A stretch of DNA of 64,000 nucleotides. Source: an uncultured Cohaesibacter sp. (GTDB lineage: Bacteria > Pseudomonadota > Alphaproteobacteria > Rhizobiales > Cohaesibacteraceae). The stretch lies in assembly GCF_963682185.1 (NCBI RefSeq), contig NZ_OY821667.1:2356001-2420000 (forward strand), read 5' to 3'. Positions 8,306 through 17,500 of this stretch are shown here, piece after piece. The stretch's first letter is position 1; the number at the start of each line of letters is the position of its first letter. Both the position numbers and the translations under genes were made by a program. The notes under the pieces are model-generated. The model was not told the origin of the DNA. It searched no databases and was given only the letters and a program-made list of their open reading frames with translations.

Positions 8306-8398
8306 GGTGGTAGTAGTGGTTGTTGTGTCTGTCATCTGGCCAGCAGTGAGAGCACCAGCGACAACGCCAGTGGTTTTGCTCATCATTCCTGTTTTCAT
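8297..8398 (-). CDS. Threonine-rich leader peptide upstream of asd
   Basis: A 33-codon ORF ends about 130 bases before asd on the same strand. It contains 12 threonine codons, seven of them consecutive near its end (residues 25-31, in TDTTTTTTTKV), immediately before the stop TAG. This is the hallmark of a ribosome-stalling leader peptide, like the threonine leader of enterobacterial thrABC. The ribosome site is weak before the first ATG; ATG codons at positions 5, 6 and 22 are alternatives, but all keep the threonine run. Asd makes the precursor of threonine, so the codon bias matches the pathway. No function is expected for the peptide itself. Confidence 0.72.
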   Translation of the reverse strand: MKTGMMSKTTGVVAGALTAGQMTDTTTTTTTKV

Positions 8399-8612
8399 TT
8401 CAAATGCCATATCACAGTGTCACACGCGGCAAGCGTATGCCCAACCCTCTCGGTTCACGTCATGCCTTTTGCTTTATGGGTGCCTGCAAGTCAAGACAAA
8501 ATCAGCACATAACGCCCATGCGATGCGGAATCTCATGGAAAGAGCCCCCATACCGGCACTCCATACAGCATATTATCTTGAAAATCAGGCAAAAAGCAGG
8601 TTAAAGAAGCGT

Positions 8613-8885
8613 ATGACAGAACGGGAACCAAAATCACGGCAACAGCGCCAGGATGAAAAGGCCAGACAAGCCGAGCGCGCCCTTGAGCGCGTCGACGCCG
8701 AAGGCGAAGCCCTTGGCACGTCGGCATTTGCCCGCACGGCAAACCGGGCCAAGGACCATCTGGGCGCCAATGACGCAGACCCCAATGATCCAATCGAGAT
8801 CTGGGGCACGCGCATTGGCCGCATTGGAGGCGTCATCTTTGCGATCTTTCTCGTTCTTTGGCTTGTCAATCATTTCACCCGATGA
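8613..8885 (+). CDS. Small protein with C-terminal membrane anchor
   Basis: The ORF encodes 90 residues. The first 55 are highly charged (MTEREPKSRQQRQDEKARQA, then Ala/Glu/Arg helix), probably a coiled coil. A single hydrophobic segment (IGGVIFAIFLVLWLVNHF) lies at the C-terminus, suggesting a tail-anchored inner-membrane protein. I chose the ATG at 8613 after a TTAAAGAAG stretch; the upstream continuation of the frame overlaps the asd leader on the other strand and is not protein-like. I do not recognise a family. It is divergent from asd and 106 bases upstream of argC. Confidence 0.6.
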   Translation: MTEREPKSRQQRQDEKARQAERALERVDAEGEALGTSAFARTANRAKDHLGANDADPNDPIEIWGTRIGRIGGVIFAIFLVLWLVNHFTR

Positions 8886-8991
8886 CAAAAGCCCTTAAGT
8901 GCTGTAAAGCAGGATTCATCAACGGATCGGCACAGCAAACCATCCCCATGAAGGCATAAAAGCAGCCTCACAAGCATTCAGGCAGAAGACA

Positions 8992-9948
8992 ATGACGACA
9001 AAATTATTCATCGACGGCGAAGCAGGCACCACCGGATTGCAGATTCGGACGCGCCTTGAAGGCCGCGACGATATCAAATTCCTGCGCTTGCCTGAAAATC
9101 TGCGCAAGGATGCCGAGGCACGGGCACAGATGCTCAACGAGGCCGACATCGCCATTCTCTGCCTGCCGGACGCAGCAGCCATCGAGGCGGTCAATCTGAT
9201 CGAAGACAAGGACACCCGTGTCATTGATGCGTCTACCGCCCACCGGACGGCAGAAGGCTGGGCCTATGGATTTGCCGAGCTTGATTCCGATCAGCGCGAA
9301 AAGATTGCCGCGTCCAAGCGGGTTGCCAATCCCGGCTGCTATCCGCAGGGCTATATCGCCATCATGCGGCCGCTTGTCGATGCAGGCATCATTCCAGCCA
9401 ACTTCCCGGCCACGCTCAATGCCGTTTCCGGCTATTCGGGCGGAGGCAAGGGCATGATCGCTGAATATGAGCGCGAGGAAGAGCCCGTAACGGTGCCTTA
9501 CTGGCCCTATGGCCTCACCTTGGCTCACAAGCATGTACCAGAAATGACCTTTTATGCCGGACTTGAGCATCCACCCGTCTTCCAGCCCGCTGTTGGACGC
9601 TATGCGCAGGGCATGATTGACGCCGTACCACTCAATCTGTGGGCGCTGGATTCCGCCCCCAAGCTTGCTGACTTGCATGCTTGCCTGGAACGGCGATACC
9701 GGAATGAAACCTTCGTCAAGGTCGCCCCTCTGGAAGCAGCAGGACGTCTTGAAGCGATCACCCCGGAAAAGCTCAACGGCACAAACTCGCTGCATCTTCA
9801 TATTCACGGCAATGACGAAACCGGACAGGCCGTCTTGCTGGCCGTTTACGACAATCTGGGCAAAGGCGCCTCCGGCGCTGCCGTTCAGAATATGAACATC
9901 ATGATGGGCATAGAAGAGACCACCGGCCTCACCATCGCCGATTTGTAA
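8992..9948 (+). CDS. argC: N-acetyl-gamma-glutamyl-phosphate reductase (short type)
   Basis: The 318-residue protein reduces N-acetylglutamyl phosphate to the semialdehyde in arginine synthesis. It is the short form of ArgC: it starts [15 protein letters not shown], has the catalytic Cys116 in NPGCYPQG, and shows [12 protein letters not shown] and a late [13 protein letters not shown] segment. The usual length of this type is 310-320. leuD follows after 19 bases in the same direction, so argC probably leads an argC-leuD unit that ends at the terminator near 10690. Confidence 0.93.
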   Translation: MTTKLFIDGEAGTTGLQIRTRLEGRDDIKFLRLPENLRKDAEARAQMLNEADIAILCLPDAAAIEAVNLIEDKDTRVIDASTAHRTAEGWAYGFAELDSDQREKIAASKRVANPGCYPQGYIAIMRPLVDAGIIPANFPATLNAVSGYSGGGKGMIAEYEREEEPVTVPYWPYGLTLAHKHVPEMTFYAGLEHPPVFQPAVGRYAQGMIDAVPLNLWALDSAPKLADLHACLERRYRNETFVKVAPLEAAGRLEAITPEKLNGTNSLHLHIHGNDETGQAVLLAVYDNLGKGASGAAVQNMNIMMGIEETTGLTIADL

Positions 9949-9967
9949 TCAGAAGGACCGCCAGAGA

Positions 9968-10573
9968 ATGGAAAAATTCACGACCTTGACCGCTGTTGCG
10001 GCACCCATGCCCTTGATCAATATCGATACGGATATGATCATTCCGAAACAGTTCCTGAAGACCATCAAGCGCTCCGGCCTTGGCGTCGATCTCTTCTATG
10101 AAATGCGCTACAACGAAGATGGCTCGGAAAACAAGGACTTTATCCTCAATCAGGATGCCTACCGCGGTGCTGAAATCATTGTGGCGGGTGACAATTTCGG
10201 CTGCGGCTCTTCCCGTGAGCATGCGCCTTGGGCTCTGAAAGATTTCGGCATCAAATGCATCATTTCCACCAGCTTTGCCGATATCTTCTATAACAACAGC
10301 TTCAAGAACGGCATCCTGCCGATTGTTGTGAGCGAAGAAGACCATGCCAAACTGATGGACGATGCGTCCCGCGGTTCCAACGCCACCCTGACCATCGACC
10401 TTGAAAATCAGGTCATCAAGGGCCCGGATGGTGGCGAGATCAGCTTCGACCTTGATCCGTTCAAGCGCAAATGCCTGCTTGAAGGCCTTGATGACATCGG
10501 CCTGACCATGGAAAAAATCGCCAATGTCGACAAATTCGAAACTGAAATGACCAAAGAGCGCCCTTGGGTCTAG
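9968..10573 (+). CDS. leuD: 3-isopropylmalate dehydratase small subunit
   Basis: The 201-residue LeuD swivelling domain pairs with LeuC (not in this window) to isomerise isopropylmalate in leucine synthesis. [14 protein letters not shown] near the N-terminus and [14 protein letters not shown] (77-90) are diagnostic. The length matches the family. It sits 19 bases after argC and is followed by a terminator, with leuB 270 bases further on. Confidence 0.95.
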   Translation: MEKFTTLTAVAAPMPLINIDTDMIIPKQFLKTIKRSGLGVDLFYEMRYNEDGSENKDFILNQDAYRGAEIIVAGDNFGCGSSREHAPWALKDFGIKCIISTSFADIFYNNSFKNGILPIVVSEEDHAKLMDDASRGSNATLTIDLENQVIKGPDGGEISFDLDPFKRKCLLEGLDDIGLTMEKIANVDKFETEMTKERPWV

Positions 10574-10663
10574 AGCCTTTTACCTTGTAGAAGGTGTACG
10601 CCTATTCCCATCTGCGCGGCAGCATTGAAGGTGGCGCGCGCGCCTCTGCTACAAGCAATCAAC

Positions 10664-10692
10664 AAGCCAGGCCCTTCAGGTCTGGCTTTTTT
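10664..10692 (+). terminator. Terminator after leuD
   Basis: AAGCCAG (10664-10670) pairs with CTGGCTT (10682-10688), followed by further T residues. The interval before it also holds a 12-bp perfect palindrome GGCGCGCGCGCC (10633-10644). Confidence 0.75.
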
Positions 10693-10735
10693 GTATCAGA
10701 TCGCAGTCGGCACCCGCATCTCATCGGCTTAGACC

Positions 10736-10771
10736 TTGCATTCCCCTCCATTCGGTATTAATCGAATGCAT
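10736..10771. promoter_or_regulatory. Inverted repeat upstream of leuB
   Basis: CATTCG (10749-10754) and CGAATG (10763-10768) form an inverted repeat around GGTATTAAT. The outer TGCATTC at 10738 can alternatively pair with the GAATGCA that ends at 10770. It lies about 75 bases before the leuB start and could be an operator; no regulator family is recognised. Confidence 0.25.
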
Positions 10772-10843
10772 AACGCATCCAATCTTTTCGATCCTTGCGC
10801 GCAATACGCAAATTCGAAGAAAATCCAAACTCGGAAGTAGACC

Positions 10844-11950
10844 ATGTCCCACAAACTTTTCCTTCTGCCCGGCGACGGCATCGGCCCTGAAATCATGAAA
10901 GAAGTAAAGGCGATCATCGACTGGATGAACGCCAATCTCGATGTGAGCTTCGAAACCGACGACGGACTGGTCGGCGGCTCCGCTTATGATGCCTATGGCG
11001 TTGCCATCTCGGAAGAAGACATGGCCAAGGCAATGGCAGCAGATGCTGTCATCTTCGGCGCAGTGGGTGGTCCAAAATGGGCCAGCGTGCCTTATGAAGC
11101 CCGCCCCGAAGCCGCGCTTCTGCGTCTGCGCAAGGATCTGGGCCTGTTTGCAAACCTGCGTCCGGCTCTGGTATATCCGGCTCTGGCTGACAGCTCTTCC
11201 CTCAAAAAGGAATTGGTTGAAGGTCTCGACATCCTCATCGTGCGCGAATTGACTGGCGGCGTCTATTTCGGCGAGCCAAAGGAAATCGTGACGCTGGAAG
11301 ATGGCCAGAAACGCGCCATCGACACCCAACTCTATACGACGAGCGAAATCGAACGCATCACCCGCGTTGCCTTCGACCTTGCCAAGACCCGCTCCAACCG
11401 CGTGGCTTCTGCAGAAAAGCACAATGTGATGAAATCCGGCCTGCTCTGGAAGGAAGTTGTCACCAAGCTGGGCGCCAAGGAATATCCCGATACCCCGCTT
11501 GAGCATGTTCTGGCCGACAACTGCGCCATGCAGCTTGTGCGCCGTCCCAAGCAGTTCGACGTCATCCTTTGCGACAACCTGTTCGGTGACATCCTGTCTG
11601 ACGTGGCTGCCATGCTGACCGGCTCTCTGGGCATGTTGCCATCGGCATCCCTTGGTGCTCCGGATGAGAAGACCGGCAAGCGCAAAGCCATGTATGAGCC
11701 GGTACACGGTTCCGCTCCGGACATCGCAGGCAAAGGCATCGCCAACCCGATCGCCATGATCGCCTCCTTCTCCATGGCCCTTCGCTACAGCTTTGAAATG
11801 GGCAAGGAAGCCGACATGATCGACAAGGCCATTGCGACCGTGCTGGAAAAAGGCCTGCGCACCGGCGACATCGCCAAAGAAGGCGACACCGTCGTCACCA
11901 CCTCCGAAATGGGTGCTGCGGTTCTGGAAGAGATCAAGGCACTGGCATAA
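10844..11950 (+). CDS. leuB: 3-isopropylmalate dehydrogenase
   Basis: The 368-residue enzyme oxidises and decarboxylates 3-isopropylmalate to 2-ketoisocaproate in leucine synthesis. It starts MSHKLFLLPGDGIGPEI and contains LLRLRKDLGLFANLRP, REL-TGGVYFG, CDNLFGDILSD and PVHGSAPDIAGKGIANP, the metal- and NAD-binding signatures of LeuB. A GGAAG site precedes the ATG. It is a single-gene unit bounded by terminators. Confidence 0.96.
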   Translation: MSHKLFLLPGDGIGPEIMKEVKAIIDWMNANLDVSFETDDGLVGGSAYDAYGVAISEEDMAKAMAADAVIFGAVGGPKWASVPYEARPEAALLRLRKDLGLFANLRPALVYPALADSSSLKKELVEGLDILIVRELTGGVYFGEPKEIVTLEDGQKRAIDTQLYTTSEIERITRVAFDLAKTRSNRVASAEKHNVMKSGLLWKEVVTKLGAKEYPDTPLEHVLADNCAMQLVRRPKQFDVILCDNLFGDILSDVAAMLTGSLGMLPSASLGAPDEKTGKRKAMYEPVHGSAPDIAGKGIANPIAMIASFSMALRYSFEMGKEADMIDKAIATVLEKGLRTGDIAKEGDTVVTTSEMGAAVLEEIKALA

Positions 11951-11989
11951 GTCAGCCCCGGCATTCCGCCCTTCAAGAGATCAAACAAA

Positions 11990-12019
11990 AAGCCGGATGG
12001 GAAACCATCCGGCTTTTTT
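11990..12019. terminator. Bidirectional terminator between leuB and the MFS gene
   Basis: An 11-bp perfect stem (11990-12000 with 12005-12015, loop gaaa) is flanked by A residues and T residues, so it can end both convergent units. Confidence 0.92.
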
Positions 12020-12042
12020 CATGTCATCAAAAGGCAGACGCC

Positions 12043-13278
12043 TCAGCCCTTTTTCAACCGAGAGGAAACAGCCAGCGCCGCCAAGGCCAAAAGACAGGTG
12101 AGCGCGGCAAGCCCCGGCCACTGGCCCCAATGCCAGAACCATCCGCCGACATAGCCCACAAGGCTCGCGCCCATATAGTAAAATAGCAGATAGAGCGAGG
12201 AGGCATGCCCCTTGTTGCCCTTGGCTGACAGCCCGACCAGACCACTCGCCACCGAATGGCCGATAAAGAAGCCAACCGTGATAAAGGCAATGCCCACGCA
12301 AATGAAAAAGAGTGAGCCCGGCAGCGTGATCAGAACACCGACAAAGGTCAGCGCGAAAGAGAAAAGCAGCAGCCGCTTGGCGCCGAACCGCATGGTCAGA
12401 GCACCCGTATAGGAAGACGCCACTGTTCCGAACAGGAACAGCAGGAACATCAGGCTCACCGTAAAGGGGCTCATATTGTAGGGCGGCTCGAACAGGCGGA
12501 AGGAAAGATAGTTATAGACCGTCGAGAAGACACCGGTCAGGCAGAAGCCCAGCATGTAGACTTTCTGCAGAGCCGGATTTTTCAGATGCCCCAACCAGGT
12601 CTGCACATGAAAGCCAAGCCCGGCATGGCTGGTTTTGGTAAAATTCTTAGATGGCGGCAGCAACAGGGCAAAGCCGCCAGCGGCCATCAGGCACAGAACA
12701 CCAAGCACTTCCATGGCCTGCTGCCAGGAAATGAACTCACTGAGCGAGCCCATGCCCACACGGCCCAACATGGCGCCAACCGATGTTCCCGCAATATAGA
12801 TGCCCATGGCTTTGGGCAGATGTTTCGGGTCGATCTCTTCGGCCAGATAGGCCATCGCAACGGCAGGCAGCCCGCCAAGCGCGATGCCTTCAAGCGCCCG
12901 AGCAATCAGAAGGGTGGTCCAGTCAGGCGCGACGGACGCCAACAGATTGAGGGCGGCGGCCGAGACCATCGAGGTGAGCATCAACCCCTTGCGCCCCAGT
13001 TGCTGGGAGAGCGCCCCCATGATCATGATGGACACCGCAAGGCAACCCAAAGTCAGCGACAGGGGCAACGAGCTGGTCGCGGGAAGCACGTTGAAATGCT
13101 CGGCAAATAGCGGCAGCAGCGGCTGCACACAATAAAGCAGCGCGAAGGTCGCAAAACCGGCAAGAAAAAAAGCAACGGAAATCCGACGAAAGGTACTGGT
13201 GCCGGACTGGACGTGAGAAACGGCATTCTCTTCAAATCCCGAACGTATGTCGCCGGGATCGGAGTAGGTCGTAGACAT
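12043..13278 (-). CDS. MFS transporter
   Basis: The protein is about 411 residues with the usual pattern of twelve hydrophobic segments. It starts with a soluble 35-residue N-terminal tail and the first membrane helix near VAFFLAGFATFALLYCVQPLLP. The loop 2-3 region reads MGALSQQLGRKGLMLTS, an MFS motif A variant. This resembles the YnfM-type branch; the substrate is unknown. The ATG at 13278 is preferred because AGGAAGAG lies just upstream, trimming nine residues from the longest frame. It is divergent from a LysR regulator, which may control it. Confidence 0.87.
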   Translation of the reverse strand: MSTTYSDPGDIRSGFEENAVSHVQSGTSTFRRISVAFFLAGFATFALLYCVQPLLPLFAEHFNVLPATSSLPLSLTLGCLAVSIMIMGALSQQLGRKGLMLTSMVSAAALNLLASVAPDWTTLLIARALEGIALGGLPAVAMAYLAEEIDPKHLPKAMGIYIAGTSVGAMLGRVGMGSLSEFISWQQAMEVLGVLCLMAAGGFALLLPPSKNFTKTSHAGLGFHVQTWLGHLKNPALQKVYMLGFCLTGVFSTVYNYLSFRLFEPPYNMSPFTVSLMFLLFLFGTVASSYTGALTMRFGAKRLLLFSFALTFVGVLITLPGSLFFICVGIAFITVGFFIGHSVASGLVGLSAKGNKGHASSLYLLFYYMGASLVGYVGGWFWHWGQWPGLAALTCLLALAALAVSSRLKKG

Positions 13279-13387
13279 GGACTCTTCCTGAGACTCTCTT
13301 ATCAAGGTAGGAAAAAAGAGTATAGCGCAGGCGCGATCAGTTATCTAATATATGGAACAGTCGAACGTCATACAAAAAAGATATAGC

Positions 13388-14296
13388 ATGGAACTGCGCC
13401 ATATCCGCTATTTTCTCGCCGTTGCCGAAGAGGGAAACTTCACCCGCGCGGCCGAGAAAGTGGGCATCGCCCAACCGCCCCTGAGCCAGCAAATCCGGGA
13501 TCTGGAAACGGAAATCGGCGTGCAGCTGTTCCATCGCGTGCCCCATGGCGCTGAACTGACGACCGCAGGACAGGCCTTCCTGGAGCGCGTCATCGCCCTG
13601 CCCAACATTGCCAAAGAAGCCAGCGAAGCGGCAAGGCGGGCCGCCCGCGGCGAAACCGGCACCCTCAATCTGGGCTTCACTGGCGCCTCTCTGCTCAACC
13701 CGACGGTTTCCCGTCTCATCCGTACCTTTCGCCGCGATCATCCTGACGTCAGCTTCAAACTGGAAGAGGGTAACTCCGTCGAATTGCGCGATGATCTGCT
13801 CAATGGCACGCTGGACATTGCCATTCTGCGCCCCAATCACGACGACCCGAAAAATATTCGCACTCATCCGCTTTCTTCGGAAAGGCTGATTGCGGCGATC
13901 CCGACATCACGCGATCCGGAGCCCAACAGCGATGAGATCGACTTGTTCCTGTTAAGGGATGAACCGCTGGTCTTGACCCCCCGCCATATCGGATTGAGTC
14001 TGCATGATTCAGCGATCTCGGCCTGTCGTCGAGCAGGGTTCGAACCACGCCTGGGCCAGCCAGCACCACAGATCACCTCGATCATGAGCATGGTCTCTGC
14101 CGAACAGGGCATATCGCTGGTACCCGAATGCATGCGCCAGCTGGCCCTCGAGAATGTCAGCTATAAGCATCTCAAGGACTTGCCGATGAAAGCCACCATC
14201 GCGACGGCGATACTGCGCGGAACGCCCTCCCCCACCGCATCGGCCTTCATCGCCCTTGCGTGCACCATCCACAATCAGGATCAGGTTTCTTTATAA
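13388..14296 (+). CDS. LysR family transcriptional regulator
   Basis: The 302-residue protein has an N-terminal winged helix, MELRHIRYFLAVAEEGNFTR then AAEKVGIAQPPLSQQIRDLE, followed by a substrate-binding domain starting about residue 90 (GTLNLGFTGASLLNP). The start at 13388 gives the typical LysR N-terminus. It resembles the CatR/BenM-like group (MELRHLRYF, PPLSRQIRQLE). It is divergent from the MFS transporter with a gap of about 110 bases, the usual layout for a regulator and its target. The A/T-rich stretch TTATCTAATATATGG (13341-13355) could hold the operator, but this is speculative. Confidence 0.9.
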   Translation: MELRHIRYFLAVAEEGNFTRAAEKVGIAQPPLSQQIRDLETEIGVQLFHRVPHGAELTTAGQAFLERVIALPNIAKEASEAARRAARGETGTLNLGFTGASLLNPTVSRLIRTFRRDHPDVSFKLEEGNSVELRDDLLNGTLDIAILRPNHDDPKNIRTHPLSSERLIAAIPTSRDPEPNSDEIDLFLLRDEPLVLTPRHIGLSLHDSAISACRRAGFEPRLGQPAPQITSIMSMVSAEQGISLVPECMRQLALENVSYKHLKDLPMKATIATAILRGTPSPTASAFIALACTIHNQDQVSL

Positions 14297-14504
14297 GAGA
14301 CGACCTCCCACCCCGTTATCCCCGATTGCAGAAGCCACATCTTATACCAAAGTTGGAAAGCTTTGTTTGACGCTGCCTTAAGCAATTTAGCGTATCTTCT
14401 TACATCAAGATTCTGTCGCCCATGGTGGATTGGGCGACAGACTGTCAAATTGCGGTCAATAAAGTCAGGCAGGTCTTGGACACACAAGGTCGCCGGAGGA
14501 AAAA

Positions 14505-17500
14505 ATGGCAACGGATTTAAAACGCGAGCATAAAAAACTCATGGCGGAAGCCAAAGCACTGGCAGCAAAGAACGGTGCACTGGAAGCTGAGTTTCTGGAA
14601 CGATTTTTCATTCAGGGAGATATGGAAGATCTCTCGCGTTATAGCGCCGAAGAAATCGCATTCCTTGCCCACCATTCCTTTGAGAAATTCCATACCCCCT
14701 TTGATGGCAAACACCGGATCGACATTTTCGAGCCTTCCTTCAAGGCCAACAAGGATGCCGTTTCCAACCAGATTACCATCATCGAGCTGCATAACATCAA
14801 CAAGCCGTTTCTCGTCGATTCCATCATGGGCGAGTTGCAGCAGGCAGGCCTTGGCATTCATCTGGTGCTGCACCCGATTCTGAATGTGGAGCGCAAGAGC
14901 GATGGGGAAGTCGTTGCCTTCAAAGAGCGCAAGGATGTGCAGACCAATCCGCATCTCAAGCGTGAAAGCCTCATTCACGTTCACATCTCCCGCATTTCCG
15001 ACAGCCAGAAGAAAAAGGATCTGCAAAAGATTCTCGACGGCATCCTGGACGATGTCGATTCAGTCGTCGACGACTGGAAATCCATGCTGCTGCGGCTTGA
15101 AGAAACCATTGCCATTCTCAAGATTACGCCCCCGCCACTGCCTGAAGGGGATGTCACCGAAACGGTGGAATTCCTGCGCTGGCTGGTCGACAATAATTTC
15201 ACCCTTCTGGGAATGCGCGAATATACCTTTGATGGCACCACGGAAGAAGGCGATCTGGTTCGCACCAAGCGCGACGGGCTTGGCCTTTTGCGCAATCCCG
15301 AAGTGCGGGTTCTACGCCGGGGCAATGAACTGGTGACGATGACGCCGGAAATCCGCGATTTCCTGATGCGTCCCGAACCCCTGTTCATCACCAAGGCCAA
15401 TGTGAAGACCAAGGTGCACCGCCGTACCTACATGGATTATATCGGCATCAAGCGCTACGACGATGATGGCAAGCTAACGGGTGAATTGCGTATCGTGGGC
15501 CTGTTCACCAACACCGCCTATAACCGTTCGGTCCTCAATATCCCGTTCCTGAGACGGAAGGTGGAAAGCATTATCGACATGGCGGCGGTCGATCCATCCG
15601 GCCATTCAGGCAAAGCCATGCTCAACGTGCTGGAAAATTATCCACGCGACGAGCTGTTCCAGACCGACAGCGAAACCCTGCTCTATCATTCTCAGGAAAT
15701 CCTGCGCCTGCATCAGCGCCCGCGTGTGCGTGTGCTTTCCCGAGTCGATAAATTCAACCGCTTTGTTTCCTGTCTCGTATTCGTACCCCGCGACCGCTAT
15801 AACACATCGGCTCGAATCGAGATTGGCAACCTGCTCAAGGATGTTTATGAGGGGCGCCTCTCCGCCGTTTATCCCGAATTCCCAGACGGGCCGCTCGCCC
15901 GCGTGCATTTCATCATCGGTCGTTCGGGCGGCAAGACCCCGACGCCCTCGCGCACCGTTCTTGAAGATGCCATCAACAGCATCGTGCGCACTTGGGTCGA
16001 CAGCCTGTGCAAGGTCGTCAAAGCCAAGAATTCCATCAAGACAGCAAGCCGGCTGATTGACCGCTATTGCGTCGCCTTCTCCGATGCCTATCGCGACACC
16101 TTCTCTCCGGAAGCAGCCATGGATGATATCGCCATCATGGAAGGCATGGATGGCATTCACGACACCGCGATCCAGTTCTATCGCAAGGAGAAGGATCAGG
16201 ATCATCGCATCACCCTGAAAATCTTCCATCAGGGCATGCCGATTCCGCTGTCCCAACGCGTGCCGATTCTGGAAAATATGGGTTTTCAGGTTATCGACGA
16301 ACGCTCTTACGAAATCGCACCACTCGATTCAAACCGCAAATACTGGCTGCACGACATGGATTTGGAACGAGCCAGTGGCAAGCCGATTCCCTTCAAGGAT
16401 GTGCAGGATGATCTGGAAGCCTGCTTCCTGGCCGTCTGGAACGGACTGGCCGAAAATGACGGCTACAACAAGCTTTCTATGGCTGCTGATTTGCCGTGGC
16501 GCGACATCACCGTGCTGCGCACCATTTCGCGCTATTTGCGTCAGGTCCGCATCCCATATGATCAAGACTATATGTGGGAAACCCTCAACACCTATCCGGA
16601 TCTGGCCGCCCTTCTGGTTCACCTGTTCCATGCCAGATTCGATCCAAAGCAAGCCAAGCGCGAGGAAGAGTGCAATCGCCTGTCGAACGGCATCCTGACA
16701 GCCCTTGAACAGGTCTCCAACCTTGATGATGACCGCATCCTGCGCAAGTTCCACGGTGTCATTCAGGCCACCCTGCGCACCAACTTCTACCAGCGCACGC
16801 CAGACGGGGCCTATAAGCCAACTCTGTCTCTCAAGCTCGATCCACGCGCCATGGAAGACATGCCCGAGCCGAAACCTTTCCGCGAGATCTTCGTTTACAG
16901 CCCGAGGGTGGAAGGCCTGCACCTGCGCTTTGGCAAAGTTGCCCGCGGGGGCCTTAGATGGTCTGATCGTCCGCAGGATTTCCGCACCGAAGTGCTCGGC
17001 CTTGTAAAAGCCCAGCAGGTCAAGAATGCTGTGATCGTGCCGGTTGGCTCCAAGGGTGGCTTCGTGCCCAAACATCTGCCAACTGAAGGCGGACGCGAAG
17101 CCTTCATGGCTGAAGGTATTGAAACCTACAAGCTGTTCATCTCGGCCCTGCTGGATGTGACCGACAATCTGGAAGGCCAGACCATTCTGCCACCAGAGAA
17201 TGTCACCCGTCACGACGAAGATGACCCTTATCTCGTTGTCGCTGCCGACAAGGGCACCGCCACCTTCTCCGATATCGCCAACGGCATTTCCGAATCCTAT
17301 GACTTCTGGCTCGGCGATGCCTTCGCCTCCGGCGGCTCGGCTGGCTATGACCATAAGAAAATGGGCATAACGGCCCGCGGCGCATGGGAAGCGGTCAAGC
17401 GGCACTTCCGCGAAATGGATCGCGATATCCAGAGCGAGCCTTTCACCGCCGTTGGCGTGGGCGACATGTCTGGCGACGTCTTCGGCAATGGCATGTTGCT

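Noticed and set aside
8234-8512. Plus-strand ORFs across the asd leader (including a Val-rich one)
   Set aside because: The Val run is the complement of the Thr codons of the leader peptide; the minus-strand reading makes biological sense.
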